This document shows, in pieces, positions 1 to 8,218 of a stretch of 64,000 nucleotides of DNA. This stretch comes from Ignavibacteriota bacterium (lineage in GTDB: Bacteria; Bacteroidota; Ignavibacteria; SZUA-365), in contig JACRFB010000046.1 in NCBI GenBank assembly GCA_016218045.1, forward strand, positions 62,001-126,000. Reading direction: 5' to 3'. The notes under the pieces are model-generated. The model worked only from the letters and a program-made list of their open reading frames with translations. It was not told the origin of the DNA and did no database searches. Every line of letters begins with the position of its first letter. The first letter of the stretch is position 1. The position numbers were made by a program, and so were the translations under genes.

Positions 1-862
1 CGAAGCGCGCATTGGCCTCAGCGCAGCGTTCGCAGCGGCACTCGTTGTAATTGTCGTTGGTCGACACCGACCAGTAGCGCGCTTCCGGTTTGCGGGCAAT
101 CTGCGCGCGTAACGAATCCACCAAGACCTGGAACACGTCGGGATGCGTGAGGCAGAGCTGTCCGCTCGGAATGCGACGGCCGCCTTGCAGCGTGAACCAG
201 TCGGAATGTGCGGCGAAATGTTTTTCCGCCGGCACAAGATGCTGGAAGGTGTGCACCCACATACCCCACGACTCGTTGCGGTCGTCGGTTGAATGCAGCT
301 TGTGCCATTCACTGTACCCGCGGTCCATCGCGTTCAGATAGTGCACTTCGCGATGCGAGAAACGCGGCACCTGGCGCACGTCGACGCGACCGATCCGAAT
401 CGTGTGCCGTTCGGGAAGGACACGCACTGTCGCGCTGTACACGCGGCAGCCGAGTTGTTCCTCGAGGAACGAATACACGCCATACAATGTGCCCTTGCGC
501 GGACCACCGACGATGGCGAGCCGACTGCCCGTGCAGCGGATGATGAACCCATCGTCTCCGAGCGCCTGTAATTCAGGCGGGGTCACAAGGGATGCGCTGC
601 GTGCGGAGGGACCCACCAGTATCTCCCGTGGTCCAGGTTTTTCGTCGGCTGTCCTCAACGGCAGTGTCGCGCCGGATATCTGTGCGATATGGTCGCGCAG
701 TTCATGGGCGGCGCGCAGCACGATGCTGTCGGCATCCTCCGCCACCACGATGGCGCAGGTGCCGCGCATGTTTTCGACAAGCGTGAATTGTGCCTGCGCG
801 GGCGAGGCGCAGGCGAGGAGTGTGCACAGGATCGCGAGGCGGGCGGCGGCTGAAGGGTTCAT
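1..862 (-). CDS. DUF4838 domain protein with GH67-like N-terminal domain, 3' part missing
   Basis: The frame opens with ATG at 862 and runs off the left edge after about 287 codons without a stop. A Sec signal peptide covers roughly residues 1-25, ending in AQAQ. Residues about 30-150 look like the small domain preceding GH67-type catalytic domains, with the ELRDHI and GTLYGVYSFLEE blocks. From about 150 the sequence matches the DUF4838 pattern: HTFQHLVP, HSDWFTL, GQLCLTHPDV, a SxNDN motif and a CxCxxC cluster at the truncated end. Family knowledge suggests a secreted TIM-barrel glycosidase-like protein; the substrate is unknown. It is divergent from the GH38-like gene 100 bp away and may share its control region. 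Confidence 0.85.
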   Translation of the reverse strand, partial: MNPSAAARLAILCTLLACASPAQAQFTLVENMRGTCAIVVAEDADSIVLRAAHELRDHIAQISGATLPLRTADEKPGPREILVGPSARSASLVTPPELQALGDDGFIIRCTGSRLAIVGGPRKGTLYGVYSFLEEQLGCRVYSATVRVLPERHTIRIGRVDVRQVPRFSHREVHYLNAMDRGYSEWHKLHSTDDRNESWGMWVHTFQHLVPAEKHFAAHSDWFTLQGGRRIPSGQLCLTHPDVFQVLVDSLRAQIARKPEARYWSVSTNDNYNECRCERCAEANARF

Positions 863-866
863 GTTT

Positions 867-874
867 CAAAAATA
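867..874 (-). promoter_or_regulatory. Candidate TAnnTTTG-type -7 element for the DUF4838 gene
   Basis: On the minus strand this reads TATTTTTG, a full match to the Bacteroidota -7 consensus TAnnTTTG. It lies only 4 bases before the ATG at 862, so a transcript from it would be nearly leaderless, or the true start is further downstream. I found no convincing -33 TTG. The spacer is AT-rich compared with its surroundings. Confidence 0.35.
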
Positions 875-962
875 CGGAACACGGCACTTCCGCGTGTGCC
901 GCATGGGATCGCTGCGTATTTTCGTCACACGTACGAGTATTTCTATCACAACGGTCAGCCGC

Positions 963-3776
963 ATGTATATGGTCCGCATCAGCCGTTTACTGCCACTCCT
1001 TTCGGCAGTGGTCGCCGTGCAGGTATCCACCGCGCAGCAGCCGCGTGTGTACATCGCGCCCGACGATCACACGGACTATTTCTGGACGGCCGACGATACA
1101 CAATACCGCGACGGGTTCATCCGCACACTGGATTATTATCTGCGCCTGGCAGATTCCACGGAGAGTTCGGAGGCCGCGCTGCACAGCCGGTGGAACTGCG
1201 ACGGGTGGATGTGGCTGTGGGAGTACAAGGAGAACAAGAGCACGGCCGAGTATGCGCGGCTGCTTGGGCGTATACGCTCGGGACACATCTCGGTGCCGCT
1301 CAACGCGCTCGTCTCGTGTTACGGAGGCATGCCCGCCGAGGCCGTGCTGCGCGGCATGTACTGGCCGGGCACGGTCGAGCGCGAACACGGGCTGCGCTTC
1401 CGTCTGGCTGTCGCAATGGAAAATCAGACGCTGCCGCTGGGCCTCGCGTCGCTGTGGGCGGGAGCGGGCGCCGAGTTCAGTTGGCGCGGCATCTGCGGCT
1501 GCGCGACGCGTGTGCCTGAAGCCGGCGACCGCGAGCACGAGATCTATTGGTACACCGGTCTCGACGGCAGGCGTATTCTCATGAAGTGGCAGTCGATGCC
1601 GTTCGGCAACGCAAACGTCGGTGGCTACGCCGAGGCGCGCGATCCGGCCGCTGCTGTCGATGTCGGAATGGCGATGTGCAACACGCCGCAGTATCCGTAC
1701 AGTGTCGCCGGCTTGTTCGGCGCTGGGTGGGACGACTATACCACGATGACAAACAGCTTCATCCGTGCGGCGCATACGGCGCGGTCATCGGGACGCGATG
1801 TCGTTGTGTCGAACGAGGAGGATTTTTTCGAGAACTTTCGCGCGGTCTACGGTCCGTCGTTGCCCGAGGTGCGGCGCAGTTACGGCAATGAGTGGGAATT
1901 GCTCAGCGCCTCGATGCCCGAGACCAGCGCACGCGTCCGCCGCGCGGCCGAAAAACTGCGCGCGGCCGAATCGATGGCCGTGATGGTCCTGCCGCACGCT
2001 CAGCCCACCGCCGCGCTCGCAGTCGCGCGCGAAAAGGCGTTGCGCGGGTATGGGCTGTACTGGGAGCACGACTGGACCGCCGACGGACGCTTCTCACGAC
2101 AGGTGCGCGCCGACTGGCAGCGGCGCATCGCGGACGACATCGCGGCGTACTCCGAATCCCTGCACGATTCGGCGGCCGCGGCGCTCGCGCGTCTTATCAC
2201 CGCCGCCCCGGGAACGCAGCGCTTTTTCGTGTGGAACTCCCTCGGGTGGCCGCGCACCGAGGCGGCCGACGTCGCCTTCGCGGGCGCCGGACCCGTACAT
2301 GTCGTGGACGTTGAGACCGCAGTGGAAGTTCCCTCACAAATTTTGGATATCGGCGGAGCATCGTACCTGCGCATCGAGGCGCGCGCGGTGCCCGCCTTCG
2401 GGTACCGTGTGTACGAAATACGCTCGGGGCAAGGTCTCTCTTTCCCGTCAGTTGCTCGTTTCACGGATCACGTTTTCGAGAATGATCATGTGCGTCTGCT
2501 GCTCGAGGACCGCGGCGCCATTCGCAGTCTCGCGGACCTGGGCAACGGCGGCCGCGAGTATGTTGAGCAGGGCGCGGCGGCGAACGATTTGGGACCCGCA
2601 TCCGGCCGTCTTACACTCGAGAACAGCGGACCCGTCTCGGCCACGGTGCTCGCAGTCGTCTCATCCCCCGTCCCGCGCCGAACACGTATCACATTGTATC
2701 GGGCTTCGTCGCGCGTTGATATACACACGGTGCTCGAACAAGGCATCGACAAGGTCGAAACGTGGCGCTTCCCATTCGACATTGCGGATCCGATTATCCG
2801 GCATGAGGAGATCGGCGCGGTGCTGCGCGCGGCCTATGAACCCACTGGTCATTACGCCCGCAAGAATGCGCGCACCGACTGGCTCACGCTGAATCATTTC
2901 GTCGACGTCGCGGGGTCCGACGCGGGAATCACGCTGTCGAATGCCGACTGTGCGTTCATGCGTGTGGGCGGGAGCACCGCGTCCGCGCTCGACACTGTGT
3001 CGGCTGATATCCGTGTGCTCGCGGGCGGACAGGTGGACGGCACACATCTCGGCATCCCGACGCAGGACCTCGACGACGCCATCACGCAGCGTTTCTCTCT
3101 GCTGCCGCACAGGCGGCAGAGCATTGACTCGGCCATGCGTTTTGCGCTTGCGCATCAGAATCCACTCGTGGTACGGCGGCTCGAAAACGGCCGGACACTT
3201 CCGGCCTACCGTGATTCATTGTTTGAGACTTCCCCCGCTTTACCGTTTGTCTGGTCGGTCAAACCTGCGGAGGATGAGGGTCCGGGCGAAGTGGCGTTGC
3301 GTGTCTGGAATTATTCGTCATCGACGATGCCGCTGAACCTCCGAAGCACGCGGTCGATGCTCTCGCGTATTGCACGATCCACACACATCGAGACGCCGAC
3401 CGACACGCTGCCGGAGCGCGATGTGCTTCAGGACACCCTGCCTGCGGGGCGGATGCAGACATATCTCTACAAAACCGGCGGCGGCGGGACCGGCCTTGAA
3501 GGTGATGCTCCCGTGCAGGCATTCGACGCATGGCTTGCACCATCACCATCCCGCGATGGGGGACTGCTGCACATTGCGTTGCGTCACGAAGCCGAGGTGT
3601 TTGTCACCGTCTTTGACGCGCTTGGACGCCGTGTCTCGCGAATGCACTGCGGCGTGCAGCGTCCCGGCACGCATCAGGTGCGGTGGAATACCGTACGAGT
3701 TGCACCCGGCGTGTACACGCTGCGCATCGATGCGGGCACCTCGACGCGTGTTGTGCGCGCGCTGCTGCTGCGCTGA
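963..3776 (+). CDS. Secreted GH38-like glycosidase with T9SS sorting domain
   Basis: The protein has about 937 residues. The frame stays open upstream to 402, but that part overlaps the divergent DUF4838 gene; ATG at 963 (or 969) is followed directly by a signal peptide ending near residue 24 (STAQ). Residues 36-41 read H-x-D-x-x-W, the Zn-binding His/Asp signature at the first strand of GH38 alpha-mannosidases. The following region has GH38-like blocks, and a long beta-rich C-terminal half follows. The last 80 or so residues form a T9SS type A-like sorting domain (VFDALGRRV, APGVYTLRI, final LLLR). It probably acts on exported or surface glycans. Mannose specificity is not shown, because GH38 relatives vary. 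No clear Shine-Dalgarno was seen. Confidence 0.75.
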   Translation: MYMVRISRLLPLLSAVVAVQVSTAQQPRVYIAPDDHTDYFWTADDTQYRDGFIRTLDYYLRLADSTESSEAALHSRWNCDGWMWLWEYKENKSTAEYARLLGRIRSGHISVPLNALVSCYGGMPAEAVLRGMYWPGTVEREHGLRFRLAVAMENQTLPLGLASLWAGAGAEFSWRGICGCATRVPEAGDREHEIYWYTGLDGRRILMKWQSMPFGNANVGGYAEARDPAAAVDVGMAMCNTPQYPYSVAGLFGAGWDDYTTMTNSFIRAAHTARSSGRDVVVSNEEDFFENFRAVYGPSLPEVRRSYGNEWELLSASMPETSARVRRAAEKLRAAESMAVMVLPHAQPTAALAVAREKALRGYGLYWEHDWTADGRFSRQVRADWQRRIADDIAAYSESLHDSAAAALARLITAAPGTQRFFVWNSLGWPRTEAADVAFAGAGPVHVVDVETAVEVPSQILDIGGASYLRIEARAVPAFGYRVYEIRSGQGLSFPSVARFTDHVFENDHVRLLLEDRGAIRSLADLGNGGREYVEQGAAANDLGPASGRLTLENSGPVSATVLAVVSSPVPRRTRITLYRASSRVDIHTVLEQGIDKVETWRFPFDIADPIIRHEEIGAVLRAAYEPTGHYARKNARTDWLTLNHFVDVAGSDAGITLSNADCAFMRVGGSTASALDTVSADIRVLAGGQVDGTHLGIPTQDLDDAITQRFSLLPHRRQSIDSAMRFALAHQNPLVVRRLENGRTLPAYRDSLFETSPALPFVWSVKPAEDEGPGEVALRVWNYSSSTMPLNLRSTRSMLSRIARSTHIETPTDTLPERDVLQDTLPAGRMQTYLYKTGGGGTGLEGDAPVQAFDAWLAPSPSRDGGLLHIALRHEAEVFVTVFDALGRRVSRMHCGVQRPGTHQVRWNTVRVAPGVYTLRIDAGTSTRVVRALLLR

Positions 3777-3848
3777 TCACGGTGCCGTTGTGACGCGCCT
3801 CATGCGCGGCCGTCACTCGGTGGTAACAATGAGGAATTCGGCCGGCGC
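3777..3848. terminator. Imperfect hairpin between convergent genes
   Basis: This is the spacer between the GH38-like gene and the isoprenoid-enzyme gene. It contains the arms GTGAC/GTCAC and GCGC/GCGC around a short loop, with a GGCC bulge. It could end transcription in both directions, but there is no T-run and pairing is imperfect. Confidence 0.3.
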
Positions 3849-4802
3849 TCAGGGCACCGCGTGATTCGTGCCGAGATGCCGCGCGCGCTCGGCGAGGAAG
3901 AACTGCCGGCGGTGTTCAAGCTGCTGCGCATACCCGTGCACGAGCTGCGCAAGTCCGGGCACTGAGCCGGCGAGCGCCGTGCGGTGCGCGGTGGCGACGC
4001 GGCGTAATGCCGTGCGCAGAATGCGGTCGTGCGCATCGGTCGTGAGCAGCGCGTGACCGACACGCGCCAACAGTTCGAAGCGACCGCTGCCGCCTGTATC
4101 GCTCCCACGAGCCGTGTCGCCCAGCGCGACACGAGCCGCGTAATTCCAACGGCCGAGGGCGGCGTCCTCCGCAATGTCAGTGATATCGTCGTCGATGTGC
4201 AGGGCGACGGCGAGGTGCCGGGCGACGCCGTCGAGAAGTTCCGCGGTGCCGCGCTGCCGGTGTATGGCGCAGGTCGCGTGGATGCCGATGCGCAGCACGC
4301 CGTCGATGCGCTCATACGCATCGCAGAGTGCGCGCGGACGGAAGTGCGCGCTGCGCTGCAACGCGGTGGCCGTGAGAAGCGCCGCCGAAGTGCCCGTGAT
4401 CGCGGTCCGATACGTGTCCCAGACAGCGTCATTCGACGGGAATACGGATTGATATGCCCGCTGCGCTTCCATGAGGAAGTGGTTTGCGGCGAAGACGAGA
4501 CCTGGACTCGTCGCCTGCGCGTCGTACACGTCGTCCTGCATGCGGAACGCCATAAAAAGACAGAACTGTCCCCAGAGCGCTTCATCCACCGTGGCGCGTT
4601 TCCGGTCGGCACGTCCCTTTGTCCACGCCTGTTGGGCGAGCAGTGGGATTGAAAGCCAGTAGGGACGGCCGGACTGCGTGGCGGCATCGTGCAGGGAACC
4701 GCCGAATTCAGGTTCCAATGCCTTGATGACATTACGCAGGGATGTGGCGATCCCCGCGAAGGGTCCGCGCAGGGCGTGGTAACAGCGATCGATAAGATTC
4801 AT
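3849..4802 (-). CDS. Class-1 isoprenoid biosynthesis enzyme (polyprenyl synthetase/ComQ-type fold)
   Basis: A 317-residue, helix-rich protein. Two aspartate-rich motifs fit the class-1 isoprenoid synthase superfamily: DDVYD at residues 90-94 and DDDITD at 204-209, the two sites that bind Mg2+ and diphosphate in polyprenyl synthases. Length is close to both prenyl diphosphate synthases (~300-350) and ComQ pheromone prenyltransferases (~300). The sequence around the motifs is far from typical GGPP/FPP synthases; for example the GxxLRPxLv region is not evident. It is the last gene of the minus-strand operon, directly after two small NHLP-like genes, which favours a peptide-modifying role over housekeeping isoprenoid synthesis. 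That role is inference. A terminator-like hairpin lies just before its start and no clear Shine-Dalgarno is visible. Confidence 0.7.
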   Translation of the reverse strand: MNLIDRCYHALRGPFAGIATSLRNVIKALEPEFGGSLHDAATQSGRPYWLSIPLLAQQAWTKGRADRKRATVDEALWGQFCLFMAFRMQDDVYDAQATSPGLVFAANHFLMEAQRAYQSVFPSNDAVWDTYRTAITGTSAALLTATALQRSAHFRPRALCDAYERIDGVLRIGIHATCAIHRQRGTAELLDGVARHLAVALHIDDDITDIAEDAALGRWNYAARVALGDTARGSDTGGSGRFELLARVGHALLTTDAHDRILRTALRRVATAHRTALAGSVPGLAQLVHGYAQQLEHRRQFFLAERARHLGTNHAVP

Positions 4803-4838
4803 GAGGAAAAAGTCCGGCGGCGGGTGTGCCGCCGCCGG
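4803..4838 (-). terminator. GC hairpin plus T-run before the isoprenoid-enzyme start codon (attenuator?)
   Basis: Read on the minus strand, a perfect 10-bp stem (arms at 4829-4838 and 4814-4823, CCGGCGGCGG and its complement) encloses a 5-base loop. Two bases later comes TTTTT (4811-4807), and the ATG of the isoprenoid gene follows at 4802. This has the form of a Rho-independent terminator placed between the small-protein genes and the enzyme gene. It could lower enzyme expression relative to the peptides, and it covers the place where a ribosome binding site would be. Confidence 0.7.
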
Positions 4839-4884
4839 GTTCCAGTTGAGGGTAGGTGGTTCACGCGAGAGCCCGCGTGATCAC

Positions 4885-5286
4885 TCACGGTGTTTTAGGT
4901 GGTTTCGTCGGGGGATTGGGACCCTTCGGCAATCCCGGGCGCGGCGGGTGCGCATCACCGAGTCCACGCATCCATTTCTTCAGAGTGTCGGGCTGGCTCC
5001 AAGGTGGAATCGGCCCCTTGACCCCTATCCCTGCCAGCAGGTTCTTGCTGAGTTTCGTCAGCGAAAACATGAAGCGCATGGTGCTGATGCCCTCATCGCC
5101 AAGGCCCGCAACTTCGGCGCTGACAACCGCGAGTTCATCTGGTGTGAAGGTCATTTTCTCTTTTTTCACAGCGGAAGGAACGCTCTTCAACAGGCGTTCG
5201 AAGAACGTTGGATCCTCGAAACACTTCGCAAGGATCCGTGATATCGCATCCGAACCCCACGGTGAGCTGGGTTTTTTCTGAGGCAT
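4885..5286 (-). CDS. Small NHLP/Os1348-like protein 2 with PPWSQ motif and Pro-rich tail
   Basis: A 133-residue protein with no signal peptide. Residues about 15-55 form a short amphipathic helical segment with DPTFFERLL and TPDELAVV. This resembles the leader-like NHLP/Os1348 clan, related to nitrile hydratase alpha-subunit N-termini and used as leader peptides of some ribosomally made natural products. The C-terminal part has RFMF (71-74), PPWSQ (94-98, Trp96) and a second Trp at 105, then a Pro/Lys-rich tail from 113. The gene at 5341-5652 shares the same blocks in the same order, so the two are paralogues. A GAGG Shine-Dalgarno sits 8 bases before the ATG. A role as substrate or precursor of the adjacent enzyme is inferred from position. 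Confidence 0.7.
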   Translation of the reverse strand: MPQKKPSSPWGSDAISRILAKCFEDPTFFERLLKSVPSAVKKEKMTFTPDELAVVSAEVAGLGDEGISTMRFMFSLTKLSKNLLAGIGVKGPIPPWSQPDTLKKWMRGLGDAHPPRPGLPKGPNPPTKPPKTP

Positions 5287-5340
5287 GGCAGTATCCTCGA
5301 GTAGCTGTGATGTGTGCGTGAGTGAGATCCGACCGTTGTG

Positions 5341-5652
5341 TCAGAGTGTGTCGACCCAGGCGGTGAAGGCCTCTGTCTGACTCCAAGGCGGAGGAAGTGT
5401 TCCGCTGAGATACACATTGTTCACACCGATCTGGTTCAGACAGTTTGCCCGGAACATAAAGCGCAAGCCCGCCCTCTGAAACGGATCCTGTGCGGAGAGA
5501 AATTGTTCAAGTTCGCCAACCTGCGGCTGGGTTATTGGTATACCCTCGCCGTTCAGAAACGGCTCCAAGTTCCCGCCCAGATTCACGTACATCTGGTCGA
5601 TGAACGTCGGATCACTGTAACACCTTTGGAAAAGCAACTGCATCGGATCCAT
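5341..5652 (-). CDS. Small NHLP/Os1348-like protein 1 with PPWSQ motif
   Basis: A 103-residue protein. The start is taken at ATG 5652 because AGGAGG lies just upstream; a GTG at 5685 would add 11 residues but lacks a good site. It shares with the next gene a basic-C-aromatic-x-DPTF block (Cys11, DPTF 14-17), RFMF (64-67), PPWSQ (88-92, Trp90) and Trp99. The Trp-Trp distance is nine residues in both proteins. The N-terminal half looks like an NHLP-clan leader and the C-terminal half is the conserved novel part. There is no Pro-rich tail; the protein ends four residues after the second Trp. It lies 54 bp before paralogue 2 and 117 bp after the kinase. Function unknown. Confidence 0.7.
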   Translation of the reverse strand: MDPMQLLFQRCYSDPTFIDQMYVNLGGNLEPFLNGEGIPITQPQVGELEQFLSAQDPFQRAGLRFMFRANCLNQIGVNNVYLSGTLPPPWSQTEAFTAWVDTL

Positions 5653-5769
5653 CGGACCTCCTGAGTTAGTGCGGCCGCAGGACACGCAGCAAGCCGCGGT
5701 GTGGAATGGTGGGTTTCAGATGTGCTGTGTATGAGTGTGTCCGCAATACTGCCTGTGCATTCGGATTTC

Positions 5770-8175
5770 TCATCGATCAGAATTGACATATCTGCGATGA
5801 GCAAGCTCCACTGCTGCAAAACTCAGAGAATCGAGATCGAAGAAACGACGGTAGTGGACTTCGGCCAGTTCGACCCGACCGGCACTCTTGTGCAGCTCGG
5901 CGAGAAGCAACTGCACACGCGGGGCGTTCGGCGCCAGATGCGCGGCTTTTTCAAGTTCCTTCTGTGCCTCCGCGGTGTTCCCGAGCTTCATCAGTGCTTC
6001 CCCCAGAATCATTCGATGCCACCAGTAATCCGGCGCGACGGTGACGGCCCGACGAGCGAGTACCACGGCATCGGCGACATCCCCGATCGCCAAATACAGC
6101 CGTGCCGCGATAATACAACCAAAATCCTCGGCGTAGCCGCGTTCGAGACAGATGTCGATGCCGCGCTTTTCAAACTCGGCGGCTGAGTCGAGCTGACGCT
6201 CGCGCCGATACAGGGCGGCCCGCATCGCCCACGAAAGATGATATGTCTTTGCGAGCGACCACGTCTCCCGCAGCAGCGCGTGCGCCTCCTTCTCCTTTCC
6301 GAGGTTCATCAGGCATGCAGCCGCGGTCTGGTACACCGGGGCGTATGCCCATCGCGCGCGCACACTCGGCATGACATCCTCGAGCGCCCCGCCGTAATCC
6401 CCGGTTTCGAAACGCAGCTCGGCAAGATTCAGCAAGAGAATAAAATTGCCTGGTGAAATCTGCAGTGCAAGCTGCAGTGAACGCAACTGTTCGGGCTGGT
6501 CGCCACGCAGCACGGCGCCGATGTAGCGGATCATGACATGTTCGAAGGGATTGGCATCTCCTCGTTGCCTCAGCAGAATGTCATACTGACGCTGCATCTC
6601 TTTCACGTTGGGTGTGCCATGCAGATGTGAAATGTACCAGATGCGCGCAGCGATGAACGTCGAATCGTTCGCAAGTGCCTCTTCGAGCTGCTCGCCCGCG
6701 GCCTCACCGCGATAGATCACCTCACGCGCGGACAGGAACGCCTTCAAGGCGGCCATCGGACGTTTGCCTCGCATGCTGATCCACGCGGCAAAACTCGAAT
6801 CGGCCTTGAGCTTTTCGTTCAGCGCAAGGTAGTCGACAATCGCCCCCGCATATTTCCTCAGAGGATCATACAGAGCATCCTCGCCTTTTACGTTTGCGCG
6901 GGGTACCGCATGCAGCACGGCGCCGTTGCGGTCCACGAGACTGCATTGCATAGTATACTGGCTGTCCCGCCGCTGTATCGAACCTGTGATGAGGTGCGTG
7001 ATGCCACGTCCGGCGAGCAGCGTCTGTGTGGCCTTGCTGTGCAGATCCACGCTGCTGGATGCTCCCACTGCGCCGAGTGTCGTATTGAGACTCAGGGGAT
7101 CCTCGATTGTGATGCCCGGCGTGCCGGTCAGGGCATCCGCGAGGATGTATTGGACCGTCCCTGCAAGAGCGGAGTCATCACCGAGCGGCGAGATGACTGT
7201 GAAGGGGAGTACCGCTATATGCAGTTCACCCGAGCCCTCCGGCGGCATACCGGGCCGCCAGTAGAAATACGCGGCCGCGACTGCGAGCAGCACGAGGGCG
7301 CCTGCCGCGATGATGCGGCGTCGGCGTTGCGGCCGCGCCGGAGGCGCTGTGCTGCGCGTCTCCTCGACCCCGCGAATCGGATCGGTGAGATCCTCGGGGC
7401 GATCCTCGGGGCGTTTGCGGAGGCAGAGATCGATGAGGGCGCAGATCTCCTCGCGGATTCTCGGGCTCAATGTACGCGGATCGGGATGCGGCTCGTTCAG
7501 GATGGAATAACTCATCGCCGCTGGGAAACGTCCGGGGAAAGGCAACGCCCCGGCGAGCATTTCATACAACACCACGCCGATGGACCAGATGTCGGCGCGC
7601 CCGTCCGCTTCCTCGTTCCGCAGAACTTCCGGAGCCATGTACGCGAGTGTGCCCGCCGTCTGGCCCTCGAGCGTTTCCCTCATGTGCATGAAGCGCGCGA
7701 GTCCGAAGTCCAGCACCTTCACGCTGCCGTCGGGCAGCAGAAAGATGTTGTCGGGCTTGATGTCGCCATGCACGATCCCATGGAGGTGGGCGGTGCGCAG
7801 CGCTCGTGCGAGCTGCCGCATAATCTCCATCGCGCGCTCGTGCTCAAGCGGGCCGCGCTGGAGCGTATTGCGCAGCGATTCGCCCTCGAGGTATCCCATC
7901 GCAATGAAGAGACTGCCGTCGTCCGTCTCTCCGATTTCATGCACGCTGCAGATGTTGGGGTGCTCGAGTGTGGACGCGGTCCGCGCCTCTGTCAGGAAAC
8001 GTGCGCGCGCGCGTGTGTCGGCGGACAGCTCGCGGTGAAGAAACTTGAGAGCAACCGGCCGGCCCAGCGTGACATCCTCGGCCTTGTACACCACTCCCAT
8101 GCCGCCTTCGCCGAGTTTTTCGATGATGCGGTACCGGGCGGCGATGATGCCGGAGTGATGCTGGGTCGTGTCCAT
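5770..8175 (-). CDS. Membrane Ser/Thr protein kinase with FlgO/TolB-N-like and TPR domains
   Basis: 801 residues. An N-terminal PknB-type kinase domain spans about 15-275: glycine loop GEGGMG (22-27), Lys44 in VALKF, DFG at 156-158 and APE. The catalytic loop reads HGDIKPDN (136-143), so the usual Arg of HRD is Gly and activation-loop control may differ. A basic stretch and one membrane segment lie near 285-310. Residues about 318-440 resemble the domain that often follows such kinases (AVLPF, GRGITHLITGSI), and the rest is TPR-like helical repeats to the end. The kinase would face the cytoplasm with the TPR sensor outside. It follows the SpoIIE-type phosphatase by 43 bp and precedes the two small NHLP-like genes. 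Confidence 0.9.
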   Translation of the reverse strand: MDTTQHHSGIIAARYRIIEKLGEGGMGVVYKAEDVTLGRPVALKFLHRELSADTRARARFLTEARTASTLEHPNICSVHEIGETDDGSLFIAMGYLEGESLRNTLQRGPLEHERAMEIMRQLARALRTAHLHGIVHGDIKPDNIFLLPDGSVKVLDFGLARFMHMRETLEGQTAGTLAYMAPEVLRNEEADGRADIWSIGVVLYEMLAGALPFPGRFPAAMSYSILNEPHPDPRTLSPRIREEICALIDLCLRKRPEDRPEDLTDPIRGVEETRSTAPPARPQRRRRIIAAGALVLLAVAAAYFYWRPGMPPEGSGELHIAVLPFTVISPLGDDSALAGTVQYILADALTGTPGITIEDPLSLNTTLGAVGASSSVDLHSKATQTLLAGRGITHLITGSIQRRDSQYTMQCSLVDRNGAVLHAVPRANVKGEDALYDPLRKYAGAIVDYLALNEKLKADSSFAAWISMRGKRPMAALKAFLSAREVIYRGEAAGEQLEEALANDSTFIAARIWYISHLHGTPNVKEMQRQYDILLRQRGDANPFEHVMIRYIGAVLRGDQPEQLRSLQLALQISPGNFILLLNLAELRFETGDYGGALEDVMPSVRARWAYAPVYQTAAACLMNLGKEKEAHALLRETWSLAKTYHLSWAMRAALYRRERQLDSAAEFEKRGIDICLERGYAEDFGCIIAARLYLAIGDVADAVVLARRAVTVAPDYWWHRMILGEALMKLGNTAEAQKELEKAAHLAPNAPRVQLLLAELHKSAGRVELAEVHYRRFFDLDSLSFAAVELAHRRYVNSDR

Positions 8176-8218
8176 GGTGGCTGCGATGGATGAAAAAGTG
8201 ATGCGGGCGGTGCTGAGA

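Noticed and set aside
402-962. N-terminal extension of the GH38-like gene
   Set aside because: The upstream part overlaps the divergent DUF4838 frame and has no family match, and the signal peptide begins at 963/969.
4885-5652. Nitrile hydratase alpha subunits
   Set aside because: Only the leader-like N-terminal segment resembles that family; the metal-binding CxxCSC motif is absent.
6910-8193. Open frame antisense to the kinase
   Set aside because: Rich in Arg/His/Cys with no motif; the kinase on the other strand is unambiguous.
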